From an uncultured Prevotella sp. (lineage in GTDB: Bacteria > Bacteroidota > Bacteroidia > Bacteroidales > Bacteroidaceae), in the NCBI GenBank assembly GCA_900318395.1, contig ONKL01000007.1:1-64000 (forward strand): a stretch of DNA of 64,000 nucleotides, in the 5' to 3' direction. This document shows positions 1-6,728 of the stretch, one piece after another. Position 1 is the stretch's first letter. The number at the start of each line of letters is the position of its first letter. The notes below the pieces were generated by a model. It did no database searches. It saw only the letters and a list, made by a program, of their open reading frames with translations, and was not told the origin of the DNA. The position numbers and the translations under genes were made by a program.

Positions 1-396
1 GAGCAGGTGCTCGGCAATGAGGCAGCGCAGATCCATCGACTTCTTATCCTGACTGAACCGCTTCACCAGCTGTTCGCCGCTCACACGGATGATGCGGGTA
101 GGCACCATCGCCTCGATCGTGGTCAGCGCTGGGCCACCGTCGAGACAGGCGGGATAGTCGCCCGCAAACTCGCCCTCGAACGAGAACCACGTGATGTGCT
201 CCTTGTCGTCGCTGATGCCGTGAGTCACATACTTGAAACACCCCTCGGTGACGAAGCCGAACCACCGTGCGGGGTCGCCCTCGCGCTCCAACTGTTCGCC
301 CTTGCGGTACTCCACCATCTTGCCCTCGCGCTCGCAGAACTCGCGCAGCGCCCGCAGGTCAATGCCCCCGTCTGATTTCTTGAATTTCTGTTCCAT
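1..396 (-). CDS. Crp/Fnr-family transcriptional regulator, partial (N-terminal part)
   Basis: Reading the minus strand from the ATG at 396 gives 132 codons without a stop before the window edge. The protein starts MEQKFKKSDGGIDLRALREF and carries the cyclic-nucleotide-binding beta-barrel pattern typical of Crp/Fnr proteins: a YRKGEQLEREGD segment, FVTEGCFKYV, a turn with FEGEFAGDYPA, then an IRVSGEQL strand. The DNA-binding helix-turn-helix would lie in the missing C-terminal half. Bacteroidales have many such regulators and the effector cannot be read from this piece. The coding strand is distinctly GC-rich compared with the element genes to its right, so it may be chromosomal. It is well supported as family, unknown as to target. 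Confidence 0.8.
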   Translation of the reverse strand, partial: MEQKFKKSDGGIDLRALREFCEREGKMVEYRKGEQLEREGDPARWFGFVTEGCFKYVTHGISDDKEHITWFSFEGEFAGDYPACLDGGPALTTIEAMVPTRIIRVSGEQLVKRFSQDKKSMDLRCLIAEHLL

Positions 397-416
397 CGTC
401 CTTTTGATTTGTGGTG

Positions 417-424
417 CAAAGGTA
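417..424 (-). promoter_or_regulatory. TAnnTTTG promoter element of the Crp/Fnr gene
   Basis: Minus-strand TACCTTTG, 20 bases upstream of the ATG at 396, matches the Bacteroidetes -7 element TAnnTTTG. It leaves a leader of only about 15 nt. Confidence 0.7.
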
Positions 425-485
425 CAACTTTTTAAATAATAACAATTCATTTCTTTCAAAAATATAAGTTAGTGACTAAATACGT

Positions 486-703
486 GTAGCATTATGTAGC
501 AGACTGTAGCATAGATATAACCTATTGATTTTCAGATTATTCTTATTCTAATAACACTATTATACTCTGGTTTCTGCTACAGTACTGCTACAGGATGTCA
601 TAGTACATCAAGTCCATGCTACACGATGCTACCCATTTACTACTGACAAATCGTAATCTATCTGTCTGATTATCAACAATGCACAAAATGCGACAAATGC
701 TAC
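486..703. repeat. Cluster of eight GTAGCA/TGCTAC repeats (iteron-like)
   Basis: GTAGCA occurs on the plus strand at 486, 496 and 506, exactly 10 bp apart. Its complement TGCTAC follows at 575, 586, 617, 627 and 698. The two orientations flank an AT-rich stretch (about 513-570). The cluster fills the 322-bp gene-free gap between the Crp/Fnr gene and the 3' end of the primase-helicase gene. Regular helical spacing, inverted clusters, an AT-rich middle and a neighbouring replication gene fit a Rep-binding origin or partition site of the element. It could also be an operator. No gene is seen in this gap. Confidence 0.6.
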
Positions 704-718
704 ATTGTTTTTTCTGCA

Positions 719-3700
719 TTAGAATGGAAGTGCTTCCTCTTCTGCATTAGTTTCTTTCTCTACAGGCAGGTCACCCACTATTGAATCGAGGCAGATACCA
801 AATCTTTCATGAATCATCTGGTAATCAAAACAGAGTGGGCGGTCTTGCTGATAGACGGTCTTGTACTTGTTCTCTTTCTCGACATACTCCTGAATGGGCT
901 GACCATTGGCATTGAACTGCTTGAAACGCTCTGGTGAGAACGAAATGCCCAAATATTCAGGCGAGTTTTGGAGGTAGTGAAGCATTGACTCAGAAGGCAA
1001 CATGTGCTCATCAACCTGGCGACCTAATTGCCGATAGGTGGTAAGCATACTGTTCTTGCGTATCATAAGAATATCCTTCGGCATACCGAAGTCAATAGTG
1101 ATTTTTGTCTCGTAGGTCTTAATGGTCGTCTTTGGTTTGATAACATAGTCCTGACCGTAGACAAAACTTCCTTTCTGCTGGGCACTGCTGATGATGTCCC
1201 AAAAGCCTGCCACTTCATCTGTTCTTGAAATCATTTCATTCTGGCGGATGGCTCCCTTGACACAGATGTCCAGAAGTTCTTCGTAACAGAATGGGCAATC
1301 GATCTCTGTCTCAATTGTCAGGAATGCCGAAAGTGAAAAGAGCCAGTTCTTTTCGATTCGATCATTGATTTTGTATGCAGCAGTACGGGAATGTAAGTCG
1401 ATCCTGGCCTTCTGCCACGCTTTGTCGAAGTCGGCAATGAACGTAGGGCGTAATTTAAGAATTTCCAATGTAATATGAGTGGCACCCATCTGCCGGTATT
1501 GCATCAACTCGGAGAACTTATCGCGTTCTTCCAGTGTGTGATGCTGTTTTTCATAGGTCAGGAATATAAGACGGGAGAACAGGGCGATGTCTGCCGTAGG
1601 AATTTCCTGTCCTGTCAGTATTATGCAGGAATCAACGTGTGACTGTTCGCGCTTCTTGTCCTTGTCCATGTTCATCCTATAGCGTCCGATTCCTGCCCAA
1701 ACATCCTTCATCAACTCCACTTTCTTTATGTCGATACCATTTTTGTATTCATCGACATGGACAAGCATGTTACTCACGCTGGCTACAGCATCAGCCAAGG
1801 CCGGAACTGTTGCAGTCTCAATATTCAGCGGCTCGTTGCCAGTCATGAAGAACGACATCAACGTCTCTGCCAGTTCAGTCTTACCAGAACCTTTTGGACC
1901 AAAGATATTCAATAGAGGTAGACAAGCCGACTTGCCCATGACTATATCACGAAAGAGCGTAGCGATGTAAAAGCCTATCCCAACTTTTGCATTATCTCCG
2001 AATACACCGATAATCCTGGCAAAATAGTCGTGCAGTGAGATCTTGGAGGTGGTAAGATGACAATACTTCTTCTCATTGGTATATAGTACTGTTGAATTCT
2101 TATAGAGCTGAGACATGGCGGGAAGGTAATAATTGCCAGAAGCAAGGCGGACTATTCCAAGTTCGTCCACCGGTTTCCAAATGCCCTCTTCCAGCGCACC
2201 ATTGCAGAAGCAGAAGAAACCCTGCGATTGCCAGCCAAGTTGTTTTACTTCCACTGCAGTCTCAGTTACTCTGGCGAGGTATCGTTGTAGTTGTATCAGA
2301 GCATCCTCACCTGCCAGCCAAGTGTAGTTGCCGATACCCAACAGCTTTTTGCGAAATGCTCTTGCCGAAGTCATAGCGTCCATATCCAACTCTATTATTT
2401 CCTTATTGTTGTCTGGCACATCGTTTACAATCTCAAATAATCGAACAGGTCGGATGTCGTCTTTGATATGAAACAGCGGCTTCAATGTGAAGTTTGACCA
2501 TTGTACTTCATCGCCGTCCTTCTTATATCCGTAGTAGCAACCGTGCTTAACGACAAAGCCGAATTCCCGCAGCATATCGATGCCTCCTTCTTTGTTTTTC
2601 TCCGACTGTCGCTTCTGACGTCTCATCTTTGCAGAGTTGATAGCCTGTCTCCAAAGCGCCTTGCTGCTATCCATCTTGGCAAGTTGAGTCAGATAGCGTT
2701 CCTGAATCTCTTCGTTCTTGATAAGTATCAGCAAGTCGCTGGTTTCCTCAATGATCTTCTGTTTTGCTTCCGTTGTGCCATTCTTGTCAAGTCTCTTTTC
2801 AAATGCCCATAGTATATATTCCCTCTCCTCCAGTTTATAGAGGTCGGACTTGTCATGAAAGAACTCATCAGGGTCTGTCTTCTTCGGCTCATCAATAGTG
2901 AGGTCATTAGGAATCTCCATAACGCTGACAGTGAAGCCTTGTTGTATGGCCAGTGCTCCATTACGGAGTACATTCTGAAAGCCTGCACCTATTTTTTCTT
3001 CCTGTTTGGGTATATCGGAATCTGGAATGAAACAGAGAGTACAATCCTGAAGATGATAGTCCTTAAGTTTCTGGAACTGGCTTTCAGTCCAAGATCCACC
3101 AAGGGAGGCTATAGCATTGAAGATACCAACCGACTGCATTTTCATCACATCAGGAGCACCCTCTACCAAGTACAGTTTTCTGTCTCCTCGTGCTTTCTTG
3201 ATAGCTGTATTGATGCCAAATATGGATCGGGACTTGCAATACAAATCGCTGTCGGCAGAATTGAGATACTTGCAATCCGATTTGTCGTCTATCGCTCTTG
3301 CCGTGAATCCCTCGATATTGGAATACCTGTCACAGATGGGAATCATAATGCGGTTTCGATAGACGCAATAAAGGGAGTGTGTCTTCTCACTCAGTTTCAG
3401 AATGCCCATTTCCTGCATCAGTTCCAGACTAAGACCTTCTTTCTTTGCAAATTCGATGACGGATGTCCAGTTATTGGGTGCATAGCCGATATGCTGCTCC
3501 TTGCAATAGTCCTCATTCCATCTGCTGAGCATATATCCCTTTGCCAACTTGGCATCTGGCTCGTCCTTCTCTATCTCTTGGCAGAAGTATGCGCGAAGCC
3601 TTTCGTTGATGATGCGCATGGACTCCAGTTTCTTGTATCGCTCTTCCTCTTCGGGTGTGGACTTGAGATCTGAGTCAGACAAGTCAAAATGCAATTTCTC

Positions 3701-3967
3701 CTTTAGCAGTTTCTTGACGGCAAGGGGAAAGGTGAGGCCATCTTGTTCCATCACAAAGGTGATGACGTTGCCACCCTTGCCACATCCAAAGCAGTGGTAT
3801 AGGTTCTTGGCTGTGTCAACGTGGAACGAGGGTGTGTCCTCCTGATGGAAAGGGCAGCATCCTTTGGCGGTATGGCCTCTGAGTTGAAGCTTAACGCCAT
3901 AGTCAGATACCACTTCTGCCAGGTCAACCTCGTCAAGAACCTTGTCTATGTATATCTTATCGATCAT
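719..3967 (-). CDS. CHC2/TOPRIM primase fused to a P-loop helicase-like ATPase
   Basis: A 1082-residue replication protein of a mobile element. Residues 31-70 form a DnaG-type CHC2 zinc finger (C38-P-F-H41 and C59-x2-C62, with TPSFHV between). A TOPRIM domain follows at about 262-345 (LVEGAPDV with E269; FIPDSD with D316 and D318). After a linker, the C-terminal half has a Walker A GPKGSGKT (690-697) and Walker B-like LVHVDE (735-740), as in the DUF927/primase-helicase proteins of phages and integrative elements. Together these would make primers and unwind DNA for element replication. It is transcribed away from ParA in the same direction, about 60 bp after the small gene. The stop lies just before the GTAGCA repeat cluster. 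Family is clear; the exact helicase subfamily is inferred. Confidence 0.88.
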   Translation of the reverse strand: MIDKIYIDKVLDEVDLAEVVSDYGVKLQLRGHTAKGCCPFHQEDTPSFHVDTAKNLYHCFGCGKGGNVITFVMEQDGLTFPLAVKKLLKEKLHFDLSDSDLKSTPEEEERYKKLESMRIINERLRAYFCQEIEKDEPDAKLAKGYMLSRWNEDYCKEQHIGYAPNNWTSVIEFAKKEGLSLELMQEMGILKLSEKTHSLYCVYRNRIMIPICDRYSNIEGFTARAIDDKSDCKYLNSADSDLYCKSRSIFGINTAIKKARGDRKLYLVEGAPDVMKMQSVGIFNAIASLGGSWTESQFQKLKDYHLQDCTLCFIPDSDIPKQEEKIGAGFQNVLRNGALAIQQGFTVSVMEIPNDLTIDEPKKTDPDEFFHDKSDLYKLEEREYILWAFEKRLDKNGTTEAKQKIIEETSDLLILIKNEEIQERYLTQLAKMDSSKALWRQAINSAKMRRQKRQSEKNKEGGIDMLREFGFVVKHGCYYGYKKDGDEVQWSNFTLKPLFHIKDDIRPVRLFEIVNDVPDNNKEIIELDMDAMTSARAFRKKLLGIGNYTWLAGEDALIQLQRYLARVTETAVEVKQLGWQSQGFFCFCNGALEEGIWKPVDELGIVRLASGNYYLPAMSQLYKNSTVLYTNEKKYCHLTTSKISLHDYFARIIGVFGDNAKVGIGFYIATLFRDIVMGKSACLPLLNIFGPKGSGKTELAETLMSFFMTGNEPLNIETATVPALADAVASVSNMLVHVDEYKNGIDIKKVELMKDVWAGIGRYRMNMDKDKKREQSHVDSCIILTGQEIPTADIALFSRLIFLTYEKQHHTLEERDKFSELMQYRQMGATHITLEILKLRPTFIADFDKAWQKARIDLHSRTAAYKINDRIEKNWLFSLSAFLTIETEIDCPFCYEELLDICVKGAIRQNEMISRTDEVAGFWDIISSAQQKGSFVYGQDYVIKPKTTIKTYETKITIDFGMPKDILMIRKNSMLTTYRQLGRQVDEHMLPSESMLHYLQNSPEYLGISFSPERFKQFNANGQPIQEYVEKENKYKTVYQQDRPLCFDYQMIHERFGICLDSIVGDLPVEKETNAEEEALPF

Positions 3968-4027
3968 AATAGAAAATCACTTTTGTATTATATAAGCGTT
4001 ACTTTATATTATATAATGGTATAAGGA

Positions 4028-4243
4028 TCAAAGGCTGCTTAGTTCCTTTTTGTGTTCCTCCATAAAGGCTACTATCATAGCCGCTGCAAGAGCACGGATA
4101 GGAATGTTCCGCTCCGAGTTGGCCCGGAGTTGCTCTATCTGTTTCTTGACCTCTGTGGGTAGCCAGACGGCAGCACCTTGTCCTTTTAACCGGTGTAGTC
4201 CTCCAGTCCTTCGGTGAACTTCTTCCAGCCAATGGCGTGCCAA
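4028..4243 (-). CDS. C-terminal part of a frame-broken small DNA-binding-like protein
   Basis: The useful sequence starts near the shift point: LKGQGAAVWLPTEVKKQIEQ and onward, ending MEEHKKELSSL. A strand followed by two helices resembles a ribbon-helix-helix fold, as in DUF3408-like or ParB-like partners of ParA on Bacteroidetes elements. The ATG at 4243 gives 71 residues, but its first 17 codons overlap the upstream reading frame and look unlike protein. The simplest reading is that this is the continuation of the frame that starts at 4383, displaced by -1. It may therefore be a broken gene, a sequencing error or a recoding site. The RHH assignment is inference. Confidence 0.5.
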   Translation of the reverse strand: MARHWLEEVHRRTGGLHRLKGQGAAVWLPTEVKKQIEQLRANSERNIPIRALAAAMIVAFMEEHKKELSSL

Positions 4244-4383
4244 TCGGATTTTTCCTTGCGGAAAGAAACTGCCTTATCTTTGGATTCAGCGTTTGCACCT
4301 GTTAACTGTGTGACTGTCTCCGCGAGCGAGACTCCGTTGTCGTTCTTTGAGAGCAACGGATTTATTATCTTTTTCTGTTCCAT
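4186..4383 (-). CDS. N-terminal part of the same frame-broken protein, next to ParA
   Basis: Sixty-five residues starting MEQKKIINPLLSKNDNG and ending in GLEDYTG just before a TAA. It begins 3 bases after the parA stop, so it is co-transcribed and probably translationally coupled with parA. Elements of this kind usually have one protein of roughly 120-140 residues here; joined through a -1 shift at the sequence GGTTAAAAGG (around 4187-4196), the two halves would give about 117 residues. The polar, low-complexity N-terminus followed by a WHAIGWKKF segment fits an adaptor or centromere-binding partner of ParA. The function is not proven by any motif in this part. Confidence 0.5.
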   Translation of the reverse strand: MEQKKIINPLLSKNDNGVSLAETVTQLTGANAESKDKAVSFRKEKSDWHAIGWKKFTEGLEDYTG

Positions 4384-4386
4384 GTC

Positions 4387-5037
4387 TTATAGTTGATTGA
4401 TGATTTCAATGATTCTGTCAAAAGCGTATTCAACAGCAGCATACTGGTATTTGTCGAGAGGGTAGAGTGTGGAGTATCGCTTGATTACCACACTTTGCTT
4501 GATTCTTGGTGTGACCGTTCCAACTTGGCCAAGAACAGAGATGGTTTCATCCCTCATCTCACGCTCACGGGCTTTGCCTTCAGTCACATTGATACGGTTT
4601 GGTACGAAAACGAGTCTGGCTTTTGACTGTTGCTTGATGACGGCTACGAAGATTCCCGTTGCATCGATGGTATCTACATCGTAGGCCATCGGGATAACGA
4701 CGAGATCTGCCACAGCATAGATAATGGCCAGGTTATTATCGTTGAGATTGCCCGGACAGTCGATCAATACAATGCCGTCACGCTCTTTATATTCATTCAT
4801 GGCCTCTTTTACTCTTGTACTATCGAGAGTATTGAGGGGGGCAATGGCCCAGGGCACAGTCTGCTCTGGGTCTGCCTCCAACTCACGATTACGATGTCTT
4901 GACAAAGATGCCTGTAGGTCGGCATCAACTGCTACAACATGGACTCCCTTCATAGAAAGGTACTCCGCAAATTGGGCGCATAGCGTGGTCTTGCCTACGC
5001 CGCCCTTGATGTTTGAGAAAAGAATGATCTTACTCAT
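4387..5037 (-). CDS. parA: ParA-family partition ATPase
   Basis: A 216-residue ParA/Soj-type ATPase. The deviant Walker A KGGVGKTT is at 11-18, followed by the VVAVDADLQASLS segment, Walker B-like IVLIDCPG and the VVIPMAYD motif. It lacks an N-terminal DNA-binding domain, so it is a small type Ib-like ParA that needs a separate centromere-binding partner, possibly the split gene just downstream. Its role would be to keep the excised or replicating form of the integrative element, or to place a conjugation or replication complex. It lies between the HTH gene and the primase-helicase in one leftward operon. Confidence 0.92.
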   Translation of the reverse strand: MSKIILFSNIKGGVGKTTLCAQFAEYLSMKGVHVVAVDADLQASLSRHRNRELEADPEQTVPWAIAPLNTLDSTRVKEAMNEYKERDGIVLIDCPGNLNDNNLAIIYAVADLVVIPMAYDVDTIDATGIFVAVIKQQSKARLVFVPNRINVTEGKAREREMRDETISVLGQVGTVTPRIKQSVVIKRYSTLYPLDKYQYAAVEYAFDRIIEIINQL

Positions 5038-5062
5038 ATAAATCTATTTTTCTATTATACAA

Positions 5063-5479
5063 TTATATACTGTTTTCGGTTTGTTCATAGGGAATTCCAC
5101 CACGAAGTTTTTGAATGTCCATGGCACGATAGAATATCTTTCTGCCAATTTTGACAGGGATAAGATATTGCTTCTGTTCCCACAGCCATAGAGTGGTAGA
5201 ACTCACAGAGAGAATTTCCATAACCTGCTGTTTTGATAAGAGAGTCTTATCGTCATCATTACTATTAGAAACATGTTGTTCTGCCCTCTCGGCCAATAGT
5301 CGGTTAGACAGTTCACGCGCGAAGGCTATGACCCCTTTCTCCGTTAGCGTAAGAGATATACGGTCATTACCCTTAGAGATTGCAGACACGAGTTGCTTAG
5401 CGAACAACTCACTTTCTTCACTTTGATCAAAATAGCCAAGTTGGTTGGCTTCCCTTTGCAAAAAATTATCTTTTATCAT
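5063..5479 (-). CDS. Excisionase-like helix-turn-helix protein
   Basis: From the ATG at 5479 (MIKDNFLQREANQLGY) the protein has 138 residues. The C-terminal third carries a MerR/excisionase-type winged helix: LLSKQQVMEILSVSSTTLWL then KIGRKIFYRAMDIQKL. The N-terminal part is helical and unassigned. A longer frame reaching 5521 is rejected because the promoter element at 5508-5515 lies inside it. Such proteins sit next to parA/primase genes in Bacteroidetes elements and act as recombination directionality factors or as regulators. It starts the leftward replication/partition operon. The function is by family and position. Confidence 0.75.
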   Translation of the reverse strand: MIKDNFLQREANQLGYFDQSEESELFAKQLVSAISKGNDRISLTLTEKGVIAFARELSNRLLAERAEQHVSNSNDDDKTLLSKQQVMEILSVSSTTLWLWEQKQYLIPVKIGRKIFYRAMDIQKLRGGIPYEQTENSI

Positions 5480-5507
5480 ATACAATTGAATTAAAATTTT
5501 CTGGGTG

Positions 5508-5515
5508 CAAAGGTA
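5508..5515 (-). promoter_or_regulatory. TAnnTTTG promoter of the HTH-parA-primase operon
   Basis: Minus-strand TACCTTTG, 29 bp before the ATG at 5479. It decides the start of the HTH gene, since transcription would begin near 5501. Confidence 0.75.
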
Positions 5516-5560
5516 TTCCAATATAATGGCACTAAAAGGGAAATGAGCAAAATCTCATTT

Positions 5561-5658
5561 TTTTAACACTTTATATGGCACTGATTTTTAACACTTTACA
5601 GAATGGTAAAATGTTAATCTCTTATAAAACAGGGAATTGCTCGGAAAAACAGGGAATT
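5561..5658. repeat. Paired direct repeats in the gap before the HTH operon
   Basis: TTTTAACACTTTA occurs at 5561 and 5586 (25 bp apart). ATGGCACT occurs at 5526 and 5575. ACAGGGAATT occurs at 5629 and 5649 (20 bp apart). The copies lie upstream of the HTH/parA promoter and downstream of the cargo operon. They could be operator sites for the excisionase-like protein or integrase-accessory sites. Function is not shown. Confidence 0.45.
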
Positions 5659-5664
5659 TGCAGG

Positions 5665-6072
5665 CTATTTACCAGCCATTATGACAGAATTAATTGCATT
5701 TTGCAATTCTGATGCAAACCTTTTATTGGATTTACTTGTGTTGGATTTGCTTATGTCTATATAATGGTGGGTATTATATGTTTCTTGTGTGATGCCAAAG
5801 ATTTTAAGCATCTTACCAACCCATTTACTTGCTAGATCAGGGTTAGGAATTTGCTTGGACACCTCACATAACATATAGCACATACGACCACTTTCACCTT
5901 TACGTATTTTGATTTCAGGAAGTGGCTCCCTGAGATTCATGAGATTGCAAAAATCTGTTCCTCTCATATTTTCAAATTGTATGTGATTGCAAACCTTCCA
6001 TACAAACGAACATAGAGGCGTATCAACAATGTCGATGAGTTTGGCGGTTTCTTCCAATAGTCTATCATTCAT
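5665..6072 (-). CDS. Unknown small protein, third gene of the cargo operon
   Basis: A 135-residue protein starting MNDRLLEETAKLIDIVDTPL, without signal peptide or membrane segment. I recognise no family. It has a mid-part WVGKMLKIFGITQETYNTHH, then a serine/lysine-rich hinge and a helical end. Its ATG overlaps the stop of the preceding gene (6069-6072), so the two are translationally coupled, which suggests that their products act together. As the last gene of the AlbA_2 operon it may be an effector, an inhibitor or a structural partner. Confidence 0.7.
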   Translation of the reverse strand: MNDRLLEETAKLIDIVDTPLCSFVWKVCNHIQFENMRGTDFCNLMNLREPLPEIKIRKGESGRMCYMLCEVSKQIPNPDLASKWVGKMLKIFGITQETYNTHHYIDISKSNTSKSNKRFASELQNAINSVIMAGK

Positions 6073-6728
6073 ATACCGCCCTCCTGCTTTATTCTGGTTA
6101 TGTCATGTAGAATACTTCGGCAGATTGCGACCAGTTTGGTTGATAATATGTTCAGCAATGAAATGTCAAAGTAAGCCAGACCAGAGTATTTCTTCAGTTC
6201 TTCTCGATATTGCTCATATAGTTGTTCATATAGCGCTTTCTGCTTGTTATATTCTTTAAGCGTGTCATCGCACTCTTTTTCAACTTTGTCTATTTCTTCT
6301 TGGGTATAGCCCTCATAGAACATACAATCCAGGTGATTAGATAGACTTGTGAATTTTTTCCAAAGAACATTCGCTTTACCGGATTCTGTTTGGTATGCTT
6401 CCTTAAATGGTTCTATATACCATTCAGATGCTGTTTTAGATTCGAAGTCGGATAATCCTGTTGCCGACTTCTCGAAGATCTCAATACATTCTTCGGCTTC
6501 TCCAAGGAGTTTTTGGGAATCGGTAAGAAGTTTGTCAATATTCTCATGTGCAACTGTTTCGGCAAAGTCAATGAGCGTGTTTGTGTCTTTAAACTCCTTG
6601 TAAAAGAGCCACAAGCCACGTTTCTCTTCATGACTAAGAGCCTGCTCTCGAACATATTTATTAAGTAGCTCGTTGACAGTATGTAGCTCAGATGCCGTAT
6701 CGAGAATCTTGTTTCCTTCCATAACCAT
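6069..6728 (-). CDS. Unknown coiled-coil protein, second gene of the cargo operon
   Basis: A 219-residue, acidic and strongly helical protein. The stretch IDKVEKECDDTLKEYNKQKA and its continuation through about residue 190 shows heptad-like charge patterns typical of a coiled coil. There is no signal peptide, no membrane helix and no catalytic motif that I can see. Its start overlaps the stop of the AlbA_2 gene (TAATG at 6728) and its end overlaps the next start by 4 bp. The three genes therefore form one tightly coupled operon. It may be a scaffold or sensor for the upstream protein; that is inference from context only. Confidence 0.72.
   Translation of the reverse strand: MVMEGNKILDTASELHTVNELLNKYVREQALSHEEKRGLWLFYKEFKDTNTLIDFAETVAHENIDKLLTDSQKLLGEAEECIEIFEKSATGLSDFESKTASEWYIEPFKEAYQTESGKANVLWKKFTSLSNHLDCMFYEGYTQEEIDKVEKECDDTLKEYNKQKALYEQLYEQYREELKKYSGLAYFDISLLNILSTKLVAICRSILHDITRIKQEGGI

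Noticed and set aside
2855..3673. A 272-codon plus-strand frame inside the primase-helicase gene
   Set aside because: It runs opposite to the TOPRIM-coding part, and its hydrophobic segments are products of the antisense reading.
5480..5521. An earlier start of the HTH gene at 5521
   Set aside because: These codons cover the promoter element at 5508-5515, so they lie before the transcription start.
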